Below, one piece after another: positions 8,282 to 15,564 of a stretch of 64,000 nt of DNA. The DNA is from an uncultured Opitutaceae bacterium (lineage in GTDB: Bacteria > Verrucomicrobiota > Verrucomicrobiia > Opitutales > Opitutaceae), in assembly GCA_937958045.1 (NCBI GenBank), contig CALFXL010000071.1, positions 67,155 through 131,154 on the forward strand. Reading direction: 5' to 3'. The position numbers and the translations under genes were made by a program. The first letter of the stretch is position 1. Each line of letters starts with the position of its first letter. The notes below the pieces were generated by a model, which was given only the letters and a program-made list of their open reading frames with translations, searched no databases and was not told the DNA's origin.

Positions 8282-8347
8282 GGAATCGCGAGGAGCCAGA
8301 TAAAACCCGAAAAATTTTCATTCCTTCATCACCGCCTTGCCACGCCG

Positions 8348-8375
8348 GTAACACTTTTCTAACATTTCGTAACAC
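8348..8375 (+). promoter_or_regulatory. Candidate operator GTAACAC-N14-GTAACAC, copy 2
   Basis: GTAACAC at 8348-8354 and again at 8369-8375, with the same 21-base period and orientation as copy 1 at 4437-4464. It lies between the NikR-like gene and the first DUF1989 gene and may mark an internal promoter. No sigma-54 site is seen just upstream of it. Confidence 0.5.
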
Positions 8376-8384
8376 CGAAGGCGC

Positions 8385-8457
8385 CAGCTACCAATTTCCA
8401 AATACAAACTACCAATTCCCAACCACCATCCCGCCTTCGCATCCTTCGCGAGACCAC
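8385..8457. repeat. GTAGTTGG-family repeat, copy 3 (intergenic)
   Basis: Right-arm type sequence: CTACCAATTTCC, AATACAAACTACCAATTCCC, then the CCTTCGCATCCTTCGCGAGACC box. It sits just before the start of the DUF1989 gene at 8475. No matching left arm is visible in the gap. Confidence 0.5.
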
Positions 8458-8474
8458 TCTCTTCACGCCACGCC

Positions 8475-9215
8475 ATGTCCACCTCCACGCCCACCTCCGC
8501 TCCGCTGATTCTCAGCAAAACGCTCACCCACTCCGGCCTCTGGTCCGGCGTGATCGGTCGCGGAAAAACGCTGCGCCTCACCGACCTCGAAGGCGGCGCC
8601 AACGTCGGTCTTCTGCTCTACAACGCCGATGTCCCCGGCGAGCGCTACAACATGCCCGACACGCTCAAGGGGCAGCACATCTTCTACCTCCGCGCGCCCT
8701 ACTGCCTGCATTCCGACATGGGCCGCATCCTCGCCTCGATCACGCGCGACTCCGTCGGCTGGCACGACACCGTCGGCGGTTGCTCCGACAAAAAATCCGT
8801 CGCCGCCAAATACGGGGAAAAAAACTACCAGACCGCCCGCAACGACTACCACCGCAACGCGCACGACAGTTTCCTCATCGAGCTCGCCAAGTGGGGCCTC
8901 GGTAAACGCGACCTCGTTCCCAACTTGAATCTCTTCAGCAAACTCGTCTCCGACGACGCCGGCCGCCTCAGCTTCGTCCCCAACAACTCCAAGCCCGGCG
9001 ACTTCATCGAACTCCGCTTCGAGATGAACACCCTCGTCGTGCTCAACACCTGCCAGCACCCGTTCGATCCCGACCCGGCTTACCATCCGCGCAACGTTCA
9101 GCTCGAGGTTTTCAATTCACCACCACCCACGCCCGACGATCCCTGCCGCAACTCCCGCCCGGAAAACATCCGCGCCTTCGAAAATACCGAACTCTATTAT
9201 GCCTTACGCGGCTGA
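8475..9215 (+). CDS. DUF1989 protein UAAP1 (carboxyguanidine deiminase subunit, CgdA/CgdB-like)
   Basis: 246 residues. The sequence has the DUF1989 pattern: 'LRLTDLEGGANVGLLLYNAD' early, 'DSVGWHDTVGGCSDKKS' in the middle and 'LVVLNTCQHPFDP' late, with conserved His and Cys residues suited to metal binding. This longer form is the urea-carboxylase-associated protein usually called UAAP1. Work on Pseudomonas showed that the pair of such proteins forms carboxyguanidine deiminase (CgdAB), converting carboxyguanidine to allophanate and ammonia. Which member is CgdA and which CgdB is not decided here. Its partner is the next gene, and the carboxylase and allophanate hydrolase follow downstream. Confidence 0.85.
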   Translation: MSTSTPTSAPLILSKTLTHSGLWSGVIGRGKTLRLTDLEGGANVGLLLYNADVPGERYNMPDTLKGQHIFYLRAPYCLHSDMGRILASITRDSVGWHDTVGGCSDKKSVAAKYGEKNYQTARNDYHRNAHDSFLIELAKWGLGKRDLVPNLNLFSKLVSDDAGRLSFVPNNSKPGDFIELRFEMNTLVVLNTCQHPFDPDPAYHPRNVQLEVFNSPPPTPDDPCRNSRPENIRAFENTELYYALRG

Positions 9216-9220
9216 GCCGC

Positions 9221-9376
9221 GTGTAGTTGGTACTTGGTAATTGGTAGTTAGGCAAAGCTCACCATCGCCAATCCGTGCGATCCACCACGCCTTCGTCACC
9301 AACTGCCAAATACAAACTACCAACTACCGCAGCCACGACCTTCCCTTCGCCTCCTTCGCTCCCTTCGCGAGACCAA
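9221..9376. repeat. GTAGTTGG-family inverted repeat, copy 4 (intergenic, full)
   Basis: The left arm GTAGTTGGTACTTGGTAATT and continuation (9223-9251) and the right arm CCAACTGCCAAATAC...CAACTACC (9299-9328) are near-complementary and could form a long stem. They are followed by a CCTTCGCCTCC...TTCGCGAGACC box (9345-9374). It fills the gap between the two DUF1989 genes. Confidence 0.6.
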
Positions 9377-9398
9377 ACGCATTCATCCTCTTCCGACA

Positions 9399-10049
9399 AT
9401 GACCACCAGCCCACTTTCTCCCTCCGACGCTTCTTATCGCGCCACCATTCCTGCCGGCGACTACTGGGCCCACACCATCAAACGCGGCCAGACGTTCCGC
9501 ATCGTCGACCTCGAAGGAAACCAAGCCGCCGACACGCTCTTCCTCGACGCCGCGAATCCAGAAAATCGATACAGCGCCTCCGACACCATCCGTCACCAAG
9601 GAGCGCTCTACCTCACGACCGGCACGAAGCTGATGTCCACCGAAGGCGACATCCTGCTCACCATCACGGCCGACACCTGCGGTCGTCACGACACGATCGG
9701 CGGCGCCTGTTCCCGCGAGAGCAACACCATGCGCTACGCTCACGAGAAAGAGTACATGCACGCGTGCCGCGACAGCTTCATCCGCGGCGCGCAAGAATGC
9801 GGCTGCGACCTCGGCAAACGCGACATCACCTGCAACATCAATTTCTTCATGAACGTGCCCGTCACTCCCGACGGACAACTCACCTTTGCCGACGGTCTGT
9901 CCGCCCCGGGCAAATACGTCGAGATGCGCGCCGAACGCGACGTCATCTGCATCATCTCCAACTGCCCCCAGCTCAACAACCCTTGCAACGGCTGGAACCC
10001 CACCCCCATCGAAGTGCTGCTTTGGGATGCCGATGCATCCCAGCGGTAA
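9399..10049 (+). CDS. DUF1989 protein UAAP2 (carboxyguanidine deiminase subunit, CgdA/CgdB-like)
   Basis: 216 residues, shorter paralogue of the preceding gene and typical of UAAP2. Motifs include 'FRIVDLEGNQAADTLFLDA', 'TCGRHDTIGGACSRESN' and 'ICIISNCPQLNNPCNGWNP'; the Cys/His residues in the latter two are probable metal ligands. By analogy with CgdAB it should work with the product of 8475-9215 on carboxyguanidine. The two genes are 183 bases apart, separated by a repeat element. A further repeat element and an antisense four-helix-bundle gene lie between it and the carboxylase. Confidence 0.86.
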   Translation: MTTSPLSPSDASYRATIPAGDYWAHTIKRGQTFRIVDLEGNQAADTLFLDAANPENRYSASDTIRHQGALYLTTGTKLMSTEGDILLTITADTCGRHDTIGGACSRESNTMRYAHEKEYMHACRDSFIRGAQECGCDLGKRDITCNINFFMNVPVTPDGQLTFADGLSAPGKYVEMRAERDVICIISNCPQLNNPCNGWNPTPIEVLLWDADASQR

Positions 10050-10532
10050 TTTGTAGTTGGTGCTTAGTAGTTGGTCCGATCACTCACTATGTCCGCCAAG
10101 CGACTTCAGGTACGCGTTCAACGCCGGGAGCAATTCTTCGAGCAACGGCTGCAATCGTCTCTTCTGCTCGCGATTCACCAGCTTTCTCTTGTCCGCCCGT
10201 CGAAGAAAGTGCCGCACCTCATACAGAGATCCGCGCGCAACTCGTACGAACCGTTGATGATCGACCGGGGACGCACGTCCATAGCCCTCCGCGATATTGG
10301 CACCAACACTGTCCGCCGCTCGCACCAGCTGTTTGCTGACCGCATCACGCGCAAACCGGTCCCATGCGGCAGTCATCTCCCAGCAGAGATCAGCCAGATC
10401 TTCGGCCATGCGATAAACCCGCAGCCCCTCCAGAGCAAACTTCTCCATAGCGCCAATTGAGCGACCGCCCGCACGACGTGCAAGCCCACGCCTGCGTCCG
10501 CCCAACTACCAATTACCAACTACAAACTACCG
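10050..10532. mobile_element. Candidate repeat-bounded element carrying a four-helix-bundle gene
   Basis: The left boundary is TTGTAGTTGGTGCTTAGTAG and continuation (10051-10077). The right boundary is CCAACTACCAATTACCAACT and continuation (10502-10531). The two are inverted copies of the same degenerate arm found in the gene-less repeats nearby. Between them lies one antisense gene (10080-10448) and a CCTGCGTCCGC box near the right end that also occurs in the two in-frame copies. The left arm begins about at the stop of UAAP2 and the right arm ends 7 bases before the carboxylase ATG. Mobility is inference; no transposase is encoded. Confidence 0.45.
10080..10448 (-). CDS. Four-helix-bundle protein (S23 / 23S rRNA intervening-sequence family)
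   Basis: 122 residues from the ATG at 10448 (MEKFALEGLRVY); the frame stays open to 10505, but that part is repeat sequence. 'QLVRAADSVGANIAEGYGR' and 'GSLYEVRHFL' are the two signatures of the small four-helix-bundle family first known from ORFs in 23S rRNA intervening sequences and related to the Avd accessory protein of diversity-generating retroelements. Family members form homopentamers and are rich in basic residues; the cellular role is unknown. It is antisense to the operon that surrounds it and bounded on both sides by arms of the GTAGTTGG repeat family. No reverse transcriptase is nearby. Confidence 0.88.
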   Translation of the reverse strand: MEKFALEGLRVYRMAEDLADLCWEMTAAWDRFARDAVSKQLVRAADSVGANIAEGYGRASPVDHQRFVRVARGSLYEVRHFLRRADKRKLVNREQKRRLQPLLEELLPALNAYLKSLGGHSE

Positions 10533-10538
10533 CCTTTC

Positions 10539-13500
10539 ATGTTCTCAAAGGTTTTGATCGCCAACCGCGCCACCATCGCTTGCCGCATCGAGCGAACGCT
10601 CCGGCGCATGAACATTAAGTCCGTCGCCGTTTATTCCGAAGCCGACTCCGGTTCACTCCACGTCGATCAGGCCGACGAAGCTGTTCTCATCGGTCCGCCG
10701 CCTGCCGCGCAGAGTTATCTCGTCGCCGAAAAAATACTCGAAGTCGCCAGGCAAACCGGCGCGCAAGCCATCCACCCCGGTTACGGTTTCCTCTCCGAAA
10801 ACGCCGCCTTCGCCGAAGCCTGCGCCGCCGCCGGCATCGTGTTCATCGGACCCAAGCCCGAGCAGATGCGCCGCTTCGGTCTCAAACACACCGCGCGCGA
10901 AATCGCCCAAGCGCAAAACGTCCCGCTCCTTCCCGGCACCGGCTTGCTCTCATCCGCCGACGAAGCTCTCCGCGAAGCCACGCGTATCGGCTTTCCCGTC
11001 ATGCTCAAAAGCACCGCCGGCGGTGGCGGCATCGGCATGTCGCTCATCTGGAAACCCGAAGATCTCGCCGCCGCGTTCGCCACCGTCGACCGTCTCAGCC
11101 GCAGCAATTTCAAAGACTCCGGCATCTATCTCGAAAAATACGTCGAGCGCGCGCGTCACATCGAGGTCCAGATCTTCGGCGACGGCAAAGGCCACGTCGT
11201 CGCGCTCGGCGAACGCGAATGCTCCATCCAGCGTCGCAATCAAAAGATCATCGAGGAAACCCCCGCGCCCAATCTTCCCGAAGACACGCGCTCGCGACTC
11301 CTCGATTGCGCCGAGCGACTCGGCCGCGCCGTCGGCTACGAATCCGCCGGCACTGTCGAGTTCGTCTATGACGACGCGACGAACGAATTCTATTTCCTCG
11401 AAGTAAACACGCGCCTCCAGGTCGAACACGGCGTCACCGAAGAGGTCACCGGCATCGATCTCGTCGAATGGATGATCAAACAAGCCGCCGGCGAACTCGA
11501 CCTCTCGCACTTCAAGCGCGCGGCCTCCGGCGCTTCGATCCAGGTCCGTCTCTACTCCGAAGATCCGGGCAAAAATTTTCAGCCCTCCACCGGCACGCTC
11601 ACCAAGATGACGTTTCCGCGCGACGCTCGCATCGAGACATGGATCGCGCGCGGCAGCGAAATCAGTCCGTTCTACGATCCTATGATCGCCAAGATCATCG
11701 TGCGCGGTGCCGATCGCGCCGAAGCGCTCACGCGCCTCCAGCAAGCGCTCGCCGACACCCACGTTTCCGGCCTTGAAACCAATCTCCTCTATCTCCGCCA
11801 GATCGCCGCATCGGAAGGTTTTCGTATTGGAAAAGTCACTACACGGTTTCTCGAAAAACTTCCCTACGTAGCACCCACGATCTCCGTTCTCGACGGCGGC
11901 ACTCAAACCACCGTCCAGGATTATCCCGGCCGCCTCGGTCACTGGGATGTCGGCGTGCCGCCCTCGGGTCCGATGGACGCCCTCGCGTTTCGCCTCGGCA
12001 ATCGCCTTCTCGGCAATCCGCCTTCCGCCGCCGGTCTCGAAATCACGCTCACGGGTCCGACGCTCGTCTTCAACACCGACGCCGTCATCGCGCTCACCGG
12101 CGCCACCACCAACGCCACGCTCGACGACCAACCGCTCGCGTTCTGGCAAACCCACGCCGTCAAACGCGGCCAGACGCTTCGCGTGGGCACCGCCTCCGGC
12201 GCCGGCATGCGCGCATACCTCACGGTCGCCGGCGGCTTCGACATCCCCGACTACCTCGGCAGCAAATCCACCTTCACCCTCGGCCAATTCGGCGGCCACG
12301 CCGGCCGCGCCCTCCGCGCCGGCGATGTGCTCAGAATAAACGAAGCGGTAGTTGGTAGTTCGTATTTGGTAAGTGGTGAAAACACTTCGCACGCGCCTGC
12401 GTCCGCGCCAATTACTAACTACCAACTACCAACTACTCCTTCGCATCCTTCACCTCTTCGCGAGACTCTCCCGACCGCGCTCATCCCCACCTACACCCGC
12501 GACTGGGAAATCAAAGTCCTCTACGGCCCGCACGGCGCGCCCGACTTCTTCCAACCGGACGACATCGCGGATCTCTTTTCGTCCACCTACGAAGTCCACT
12601 TCAATTCCGCCCGCACCGGCGTCCGCCTCATCGGCCCCAAACCGCGCTGGGCGCGCAAAGACGGCGGCGAGGCCGGCCTGCATCCGTCCAACATCCACGA
12701 CAACGCCTACGCGATCGGCACCATCGATTTCACTGGCGACATGCCGATCATCCTCGGCCCCGACGGACCGAGCCTCGGCGGTTTCGTTTGCCCGGCCACG
12801 ATCATCGCCGCCGACCTCTGGAAAATCGGCCAGCTCAAACCCGGCGACAAGGTCCGGTTCCGGCCGGTCGACGCATCCATCGCGCGCCAGTTGGAAAGTA
12901 TTCAAGAAGCGTCCATCGAAACGCTCACACCCATCGCGGCCAGAGTAGTTGGTAGTTTGGATTTAGTGGTTGGTGAAAAACCTTCGCAGCCTTCTCCTCT
13001 TCGCAAGACCACGCCTGCGTCCGCCCCAGCTACCAATTACCAACTACCAACGACTCCTCCGCCAGTCCCGCCACCCCCCGCAGACCTCGGCTCTCCCATC
13101 CTCCACACCATCCCCGCCCGCGCTTCCACTCCCGCGGTCACCTACCGTCGCTCCGGCGACAAGTATTTACTCGTTGAATACGGTCCGCTTGTCCTCGATC
13201 TCAATCTCCGCTTCCGCGTCCACGCGCTCATGCAGTGGCTTGCGGAAAACCACACGCCCGGCCTCCTCGATCTCACGCCCGGCATTCGCTCGCTCCAAAT
13301 CCATTACGAGAGTCGCATTCTTCCTATCGAGCGTTTGCTCGAGACATTGATCGAAGCGGAAAAACACCTCCCCGGCGTCGAAGACATGGAGGTTCCCACG
13401 CGCATCGTGCATCTGCCGCTTTCGTGGGAAGACGAATCCACGTTGCTCGCCATCCGCAAATACATGCAGACCGTCCGCAAGGACGCGCCTTGGTGCCCGA

Positions 13501-14357
13501 GTAACATCGAGTTCATCCGCCGTATCAACGGCCTCGAATCGATCGACGACGTGAAACGCATCGCCTTCGACGCGTCCTATCTCGTCCTCGGCCTCGGCGA
13601 TGTTTATCTCGGTGCACCCGTCGCCACGCCGGTCGATCCACGTCACCGCCTCGTCACCACAAAATACAATCCCGCGCGCACCTGGACTCCCGAAAACGCC
13701 GTCGGTATCGGCGGCGCGTATCTCTGCGTCTACGGCATGGAAGGCCCCGGCGGTTATCAATTCATCGGCCGCACCGTACAGATGTGGAATCGCTGGCGCC
13801 AGACCACGGACTTCAAAGACGGCAAGCCCTGGCTTCTCCGCTTCTTCGACCAAATTCGTTTCTACGAATGCAGTCCGAAAGAGCTCCTGAAATTCCGCGA
13901 AGATTTCCCGCTCGGCCGCTTCAAACTGCGCATCGAGGAAGAAACATTCCGTCTGCGAGACTACCAAAAATTTCTCGCCGACAACGCCGCTTCGATCGCC
14001 GCATTCAAGGCCAGGCAACAACAGTCCTTCGAGGAAGAACGCCATCGTTGGGAAGTTTCCGGCCAGCTCAATTTCTCCGCCGAAAACGAATCCGCCGCCT
14101 CCAGCGCGACGGATGCCGCCGCGATCCCCGAAGGTTGCAAAGCCATCACCGCACAGGTTCCGGGCAATGTCTGGAAAATCACCACCGCCGTCGGCGACAC
14201 GATCACGCGCGATCAGCCGATCGTCATTCTCGAATCGATGAAGATGGAAATCTCCGTCCTCAGCACCGAGCCCGGCGAGATCGTCGAAATCCGCTGCGCC
14301 GAAGGAAAACCCGTCAACGCCGGCGACATCATCGCGATCCTTCGGCCGCAAAGCTGA
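10539..14357 (+). CDS. Biotin-dependent urea/guanidine carboxylase with two in-frame repeat insertions
   Basis: Carboxylates urea or guanidine using ATP and bicarbonate. 1272 residues. Domains: biotin carboxylase ~1-445 (ATP-grasp glycine loop 'STAGGGGIGMS'); AHS2/KipA-like part from ~450 ('GGTQTTVQDYPGRLGHWDVG'), resuming at ~650 ('YTRDWEIKVLYGPHGAPDFF'); AHS1/KipI-like part ~860-1090; biotin carrier domain ~1195-1272 with ESMKME, biotin on K1235. With the DUF1989 pair upstream, guanidine carboxylase is the likelier function. Two Pro/Ser/Thr-rich inserts, at residues ~603-645 and ~803-845, share 'VVGS..LV.GE' and 'TNYQLPTTP' and are encoded by copies of the GTAGTTGG repeat. The frame stays intact. 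The ATG at 10539 follows the right arm of the upstream element directly, with no obvious Shine-Dalgarno. Confidence 0.92.
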   Translation: MFSKVLIANRATIACRIERTLRRMNIKSVAVYSEADSGSLHVDQADEAVLIGPPPAAQSYLVAEKILEVARQTGAQAIHPGYGFLSENAAFAEACAAAGIVFIGPKPEQMRRFGLKHTAREIAQAQNVPLLPGTGLLSSADEALREATRIGFPVMLKSTAGGGGIGMSLIWKPEDLAAAFATVDRLSRSNFKDSGIYLEKYVERARHIEVQIFGDGKGHVVALGERECSIQRRNQKIIEETPAPNLPEDTRSRLLDCAERLGRAVGYESAGTVEFVYDDATNEFYFLEVNTRLQVEHGVTEEVTGIDLVEWMIKQAAGELDLSHFKRAASGASIQVRLYSEDPGKNFQPSTGTLTKMTFPRDARIETWIARGSEISPFYDPMIAKIIVRGADRAEALTRLQQALADTHVSGLETNLLYLRQIAASEGFRIGKVTTRFLEKLPYVAPTISVLDGGTQTTVQDYPGRLGHWDVGVPPSGPMDALAFRLGNRLLGNPPSAAGLEITLTGPTLVFNTDAVIALTGATTNATLDDQPLAFWQTHAVKRGQTLRVGTASGAGMRAYLTVAGGFDIPDYLGSKSTFTLGQFGGHAGRALRAGDVLRINEAVVGSSYLVSGENTSHAPASAPITNYQLPTTPSHPSPLRETLPTALIPTYTRDWEIKVLYGPHGAPDFFQPDDIADLFSSTYEVHFNSARTGVRLIGPKPRWARKDGGEAGLHPSNIHDNAYAIGTIDFTGDMPIILGPDGPSLGGFVCPATIIAADLWKIGQLKPGDKVRFRPVDASIARQLESIQEASIETLTPIAARVVGSLDLVVGEKPSQPSPLRKTTPASAPATNYQLPTTPPPVPPPPADLGSPILHTIPARASTPAVTYRRSGDKYLLVEYGPLVLDLNLRFRVHALMQWLAENHTPGLLDLTPGIRSLQIHYESRILPIERLLETLIEAEKHLPGVEDMEVPTRIVHLPLSWEDESTLLAIRKYMQTVRKDAPWCPSNIEFIRRINGLESIDDVKRIAFDASYLVLGLGDVYLGAPVATPVDPRHRLVTTKYNPARTWTPENAVGIGGAYLCVYGMEGPGGYQFIGRTVQMWNRWRQTTDFKDGKPWLLRFFDQIRFYECSPKELLKFREDFPLGRFKLRIEEETFRLRDYQKFLADNAASIAAFKARQQQSFEEERHRWEVSGQLNFSAENESAASSATDAAAIPEGCKAITAQVPGNVWKITTAVGDTITRDQPIVILESMKMEISVLSTEPGEIVEIRCAEGKPVNAGDIIAILRPQS
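12346..12470. repeat. GTAGTTGG-family inverted repeat, copy 6, inserted in frame in the carboxylase
   Basis: Left arm GTAGTTGGTAGTTCGTATTT and continuation (12348-12378), then a CGCCTGCGTCCGC box, right arm ATTACTAACTACCAACTACC and continuation (12410-12437), then a TTCGCATCC...TTCGCGAGAC box. Read in the frame of the gene it gives 'VVGSSYLVSGE', 'ITNYQLPTTP' and 'SHPSPLRET'. No stop or frameshift results. Confidence 0.7.
12944..13055. repeat. GTAGTTGG-family inverted repeat, copy 7, inserted in frame in the carboxylase
   Basis: Left arm GTAGTTGGTAGTTTGGATTT and continuation (12945-12975), a CCTTCGCAGCC...TTCGCAAGACC box, a CGCCTGCGTCCGC box, then right arm GCTACCAATTACCAACTACC and continuation (13028-13055). 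It is translated in the same phase as copy 6 ('VVGSLDLVVGE', 'SQPSPLRKT', 'ATNYQLPTTP'). The box order differs from copy 6, so it is not a simple recent duplication. Confidence 0.7.
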
Positions 14358-14429
14358 CGCGCCACCTCGATCCTTTTCACTCGCGCTCGTCACCCAAGCA
14401 TAACGGAATCTCGGGCAAACTCTCGCCGC

Positions 14430-15551
14430 ATGCGCATCCGTTTTCCCTTCCTCTCCGCACTCTCCTTGTTCGCGCTCGCATCGCTCGGTCACGCGTCGCC
14501 CGCCGCTAACGACGCACCTGCCGCGCGCAGCGTGATTCCTTTTCCCGCAGCCAAACCGCGTCTCGTGAAGAGCGCCGTCATGCAGCAGATCTACGACGAG
14601 GTGAAAACGCCGCATAAATTCGGCGTGGTGCTTCAGGCCGGCGAAAACGAGGTGCTCGATTGCCCCAACGTCTTCCGACACGACGGACGCTGGTACATGA
14701 TGTTCGTGTCCAACAAGGACAATATAGGCTACGAAACGCACCTCGCCGTGAGCGACGATCTGCTGCGGTGGACGCGCCTCGGCAAAATCCTCAGCTTCTC
14801 GAAACAAGGCTGGGACGCCTGGCAGGGCGACGGCGGCATCGCGCTCTACGATACGCGGTGGGACGGCACTCACGAGCTCACCACGCACGACGGCAAATAC
14901 TGGCTCTCCTACATCGGCGGCGCGCAACAAGGCTACGAACCCGATCCGCTCGCCATCGGTCTCGCGCACACCGACGATCCTTCTGTAGTTAAAGAGTGGA
15001 TACGCATCCCGGAGAATCCTATTCTCTCCACCGAACAGCCCGACGTCCGCGACTTTGAACGCGCCACACTCTATAAGAGCGCGATCATCCGCGACGAACA
15101 ACGCACGCTCGGCGCGCCGTTCGTGATGTTCTACAACGGCAAATCCCCGCTGCGTGGCATCGAGACCATCGGCATCGCCGTCTCCGACGACATGCGCAAT
15201 TGGCGGCGCTTCGGCCACGGCCCCGTCATCGCCAACATCGGCGGCTCCGCGTGGGCCATCAGCGGCGATCCACAAATCACCAAGATCGGCGACGCGTGGG
15301 TCATGTTCTATTTCGGCGCGTTCTATAAGCCAAAGGCCTTCGACACGTTCGCCGCTTCCTACGACCTCGTGCACTGGACCAAGTGGGACGGCCCGCATCT
15401 CGTCGAGCCCAGCGAACCTTATGACAAAGATTTCGCGCACAAGCCGTGGGTCCTCAAACACGAGGGCATTGTTTATCACTTTTACTGCGCCGTCGGCGAC
15501 AAAGGTCGCGTCATCGCCCTCGCCACGTCGAAGGACCTAAAAGCGAAATAA
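14430..15551 (+). CDS. Secreted glycosidase-like five-bladed beta-propeller protein
   Basis: 373 residues with a signal peptide (MRIRFPFLSALSLFALASLGHA). Repeated 'DCPNVFRHDGRWYMMFVSN', 'HDGKYWLSYIG' and 'DAWVMFYFGAFY' segments, with Asp or Glu at blade starts, are the hallmark of five-bladed propeller glycosidases and phosphorylases of the GH32/43/62/68/130 superfamily. The exact family and substrate cannot be fixed by eye. It is expected to act in the periplasm or outside the cell. It lies 72 bases after the carboxylase and 13 bases before another secreted propeller protein, so these two probably form a unit inserted in the nitrogen operon. Confidence 0.7.
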   Translation: MRIRFPFLSALSLFALASLGHASPAANDAPAARSVIPFPAAKPRLVKSAVMQQIYDEVKTPHKFGVVLQAGENEVLDCPNVFRHDGRWYMMFVSNKDNIGYETHLAVSDDLLRWTRLGKILSFSKQGWDAWQGDGGIALYDTRWDGTHELTTHDGKYWLSYIGGAQQGYEPDPLAIGLAHTDDPSVVKEWIRIPENPILSTEQPDVRDFERATLYKSAIIRDEQRTLGAPFVMFYNGKSPLRGIETIGIAVSDDMRNWRRFGHGPVIANIGGSAWAISGDPQITKIGDAWVMFYFGAFYKPKAFDTFAASYDLVHWTKWDGPHLVEPSEPYDKDFAHKPWVLKHEGIVYHFYCAVGDKGRVIALATSKDLKAK

Positions 15552-15564
15552 CCCGCGCCACCCC

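Noticed and set aside
13167..15479. A 770-residue open frame on the minus strand opposite the carboxylase 3' part and glycosidase gene
   Set aside because: Composition is Val/Asp/Glu/Gly-rich without any domain, typical of the antisense frame of GC-rich genes; the plus strand carries clear proteins.
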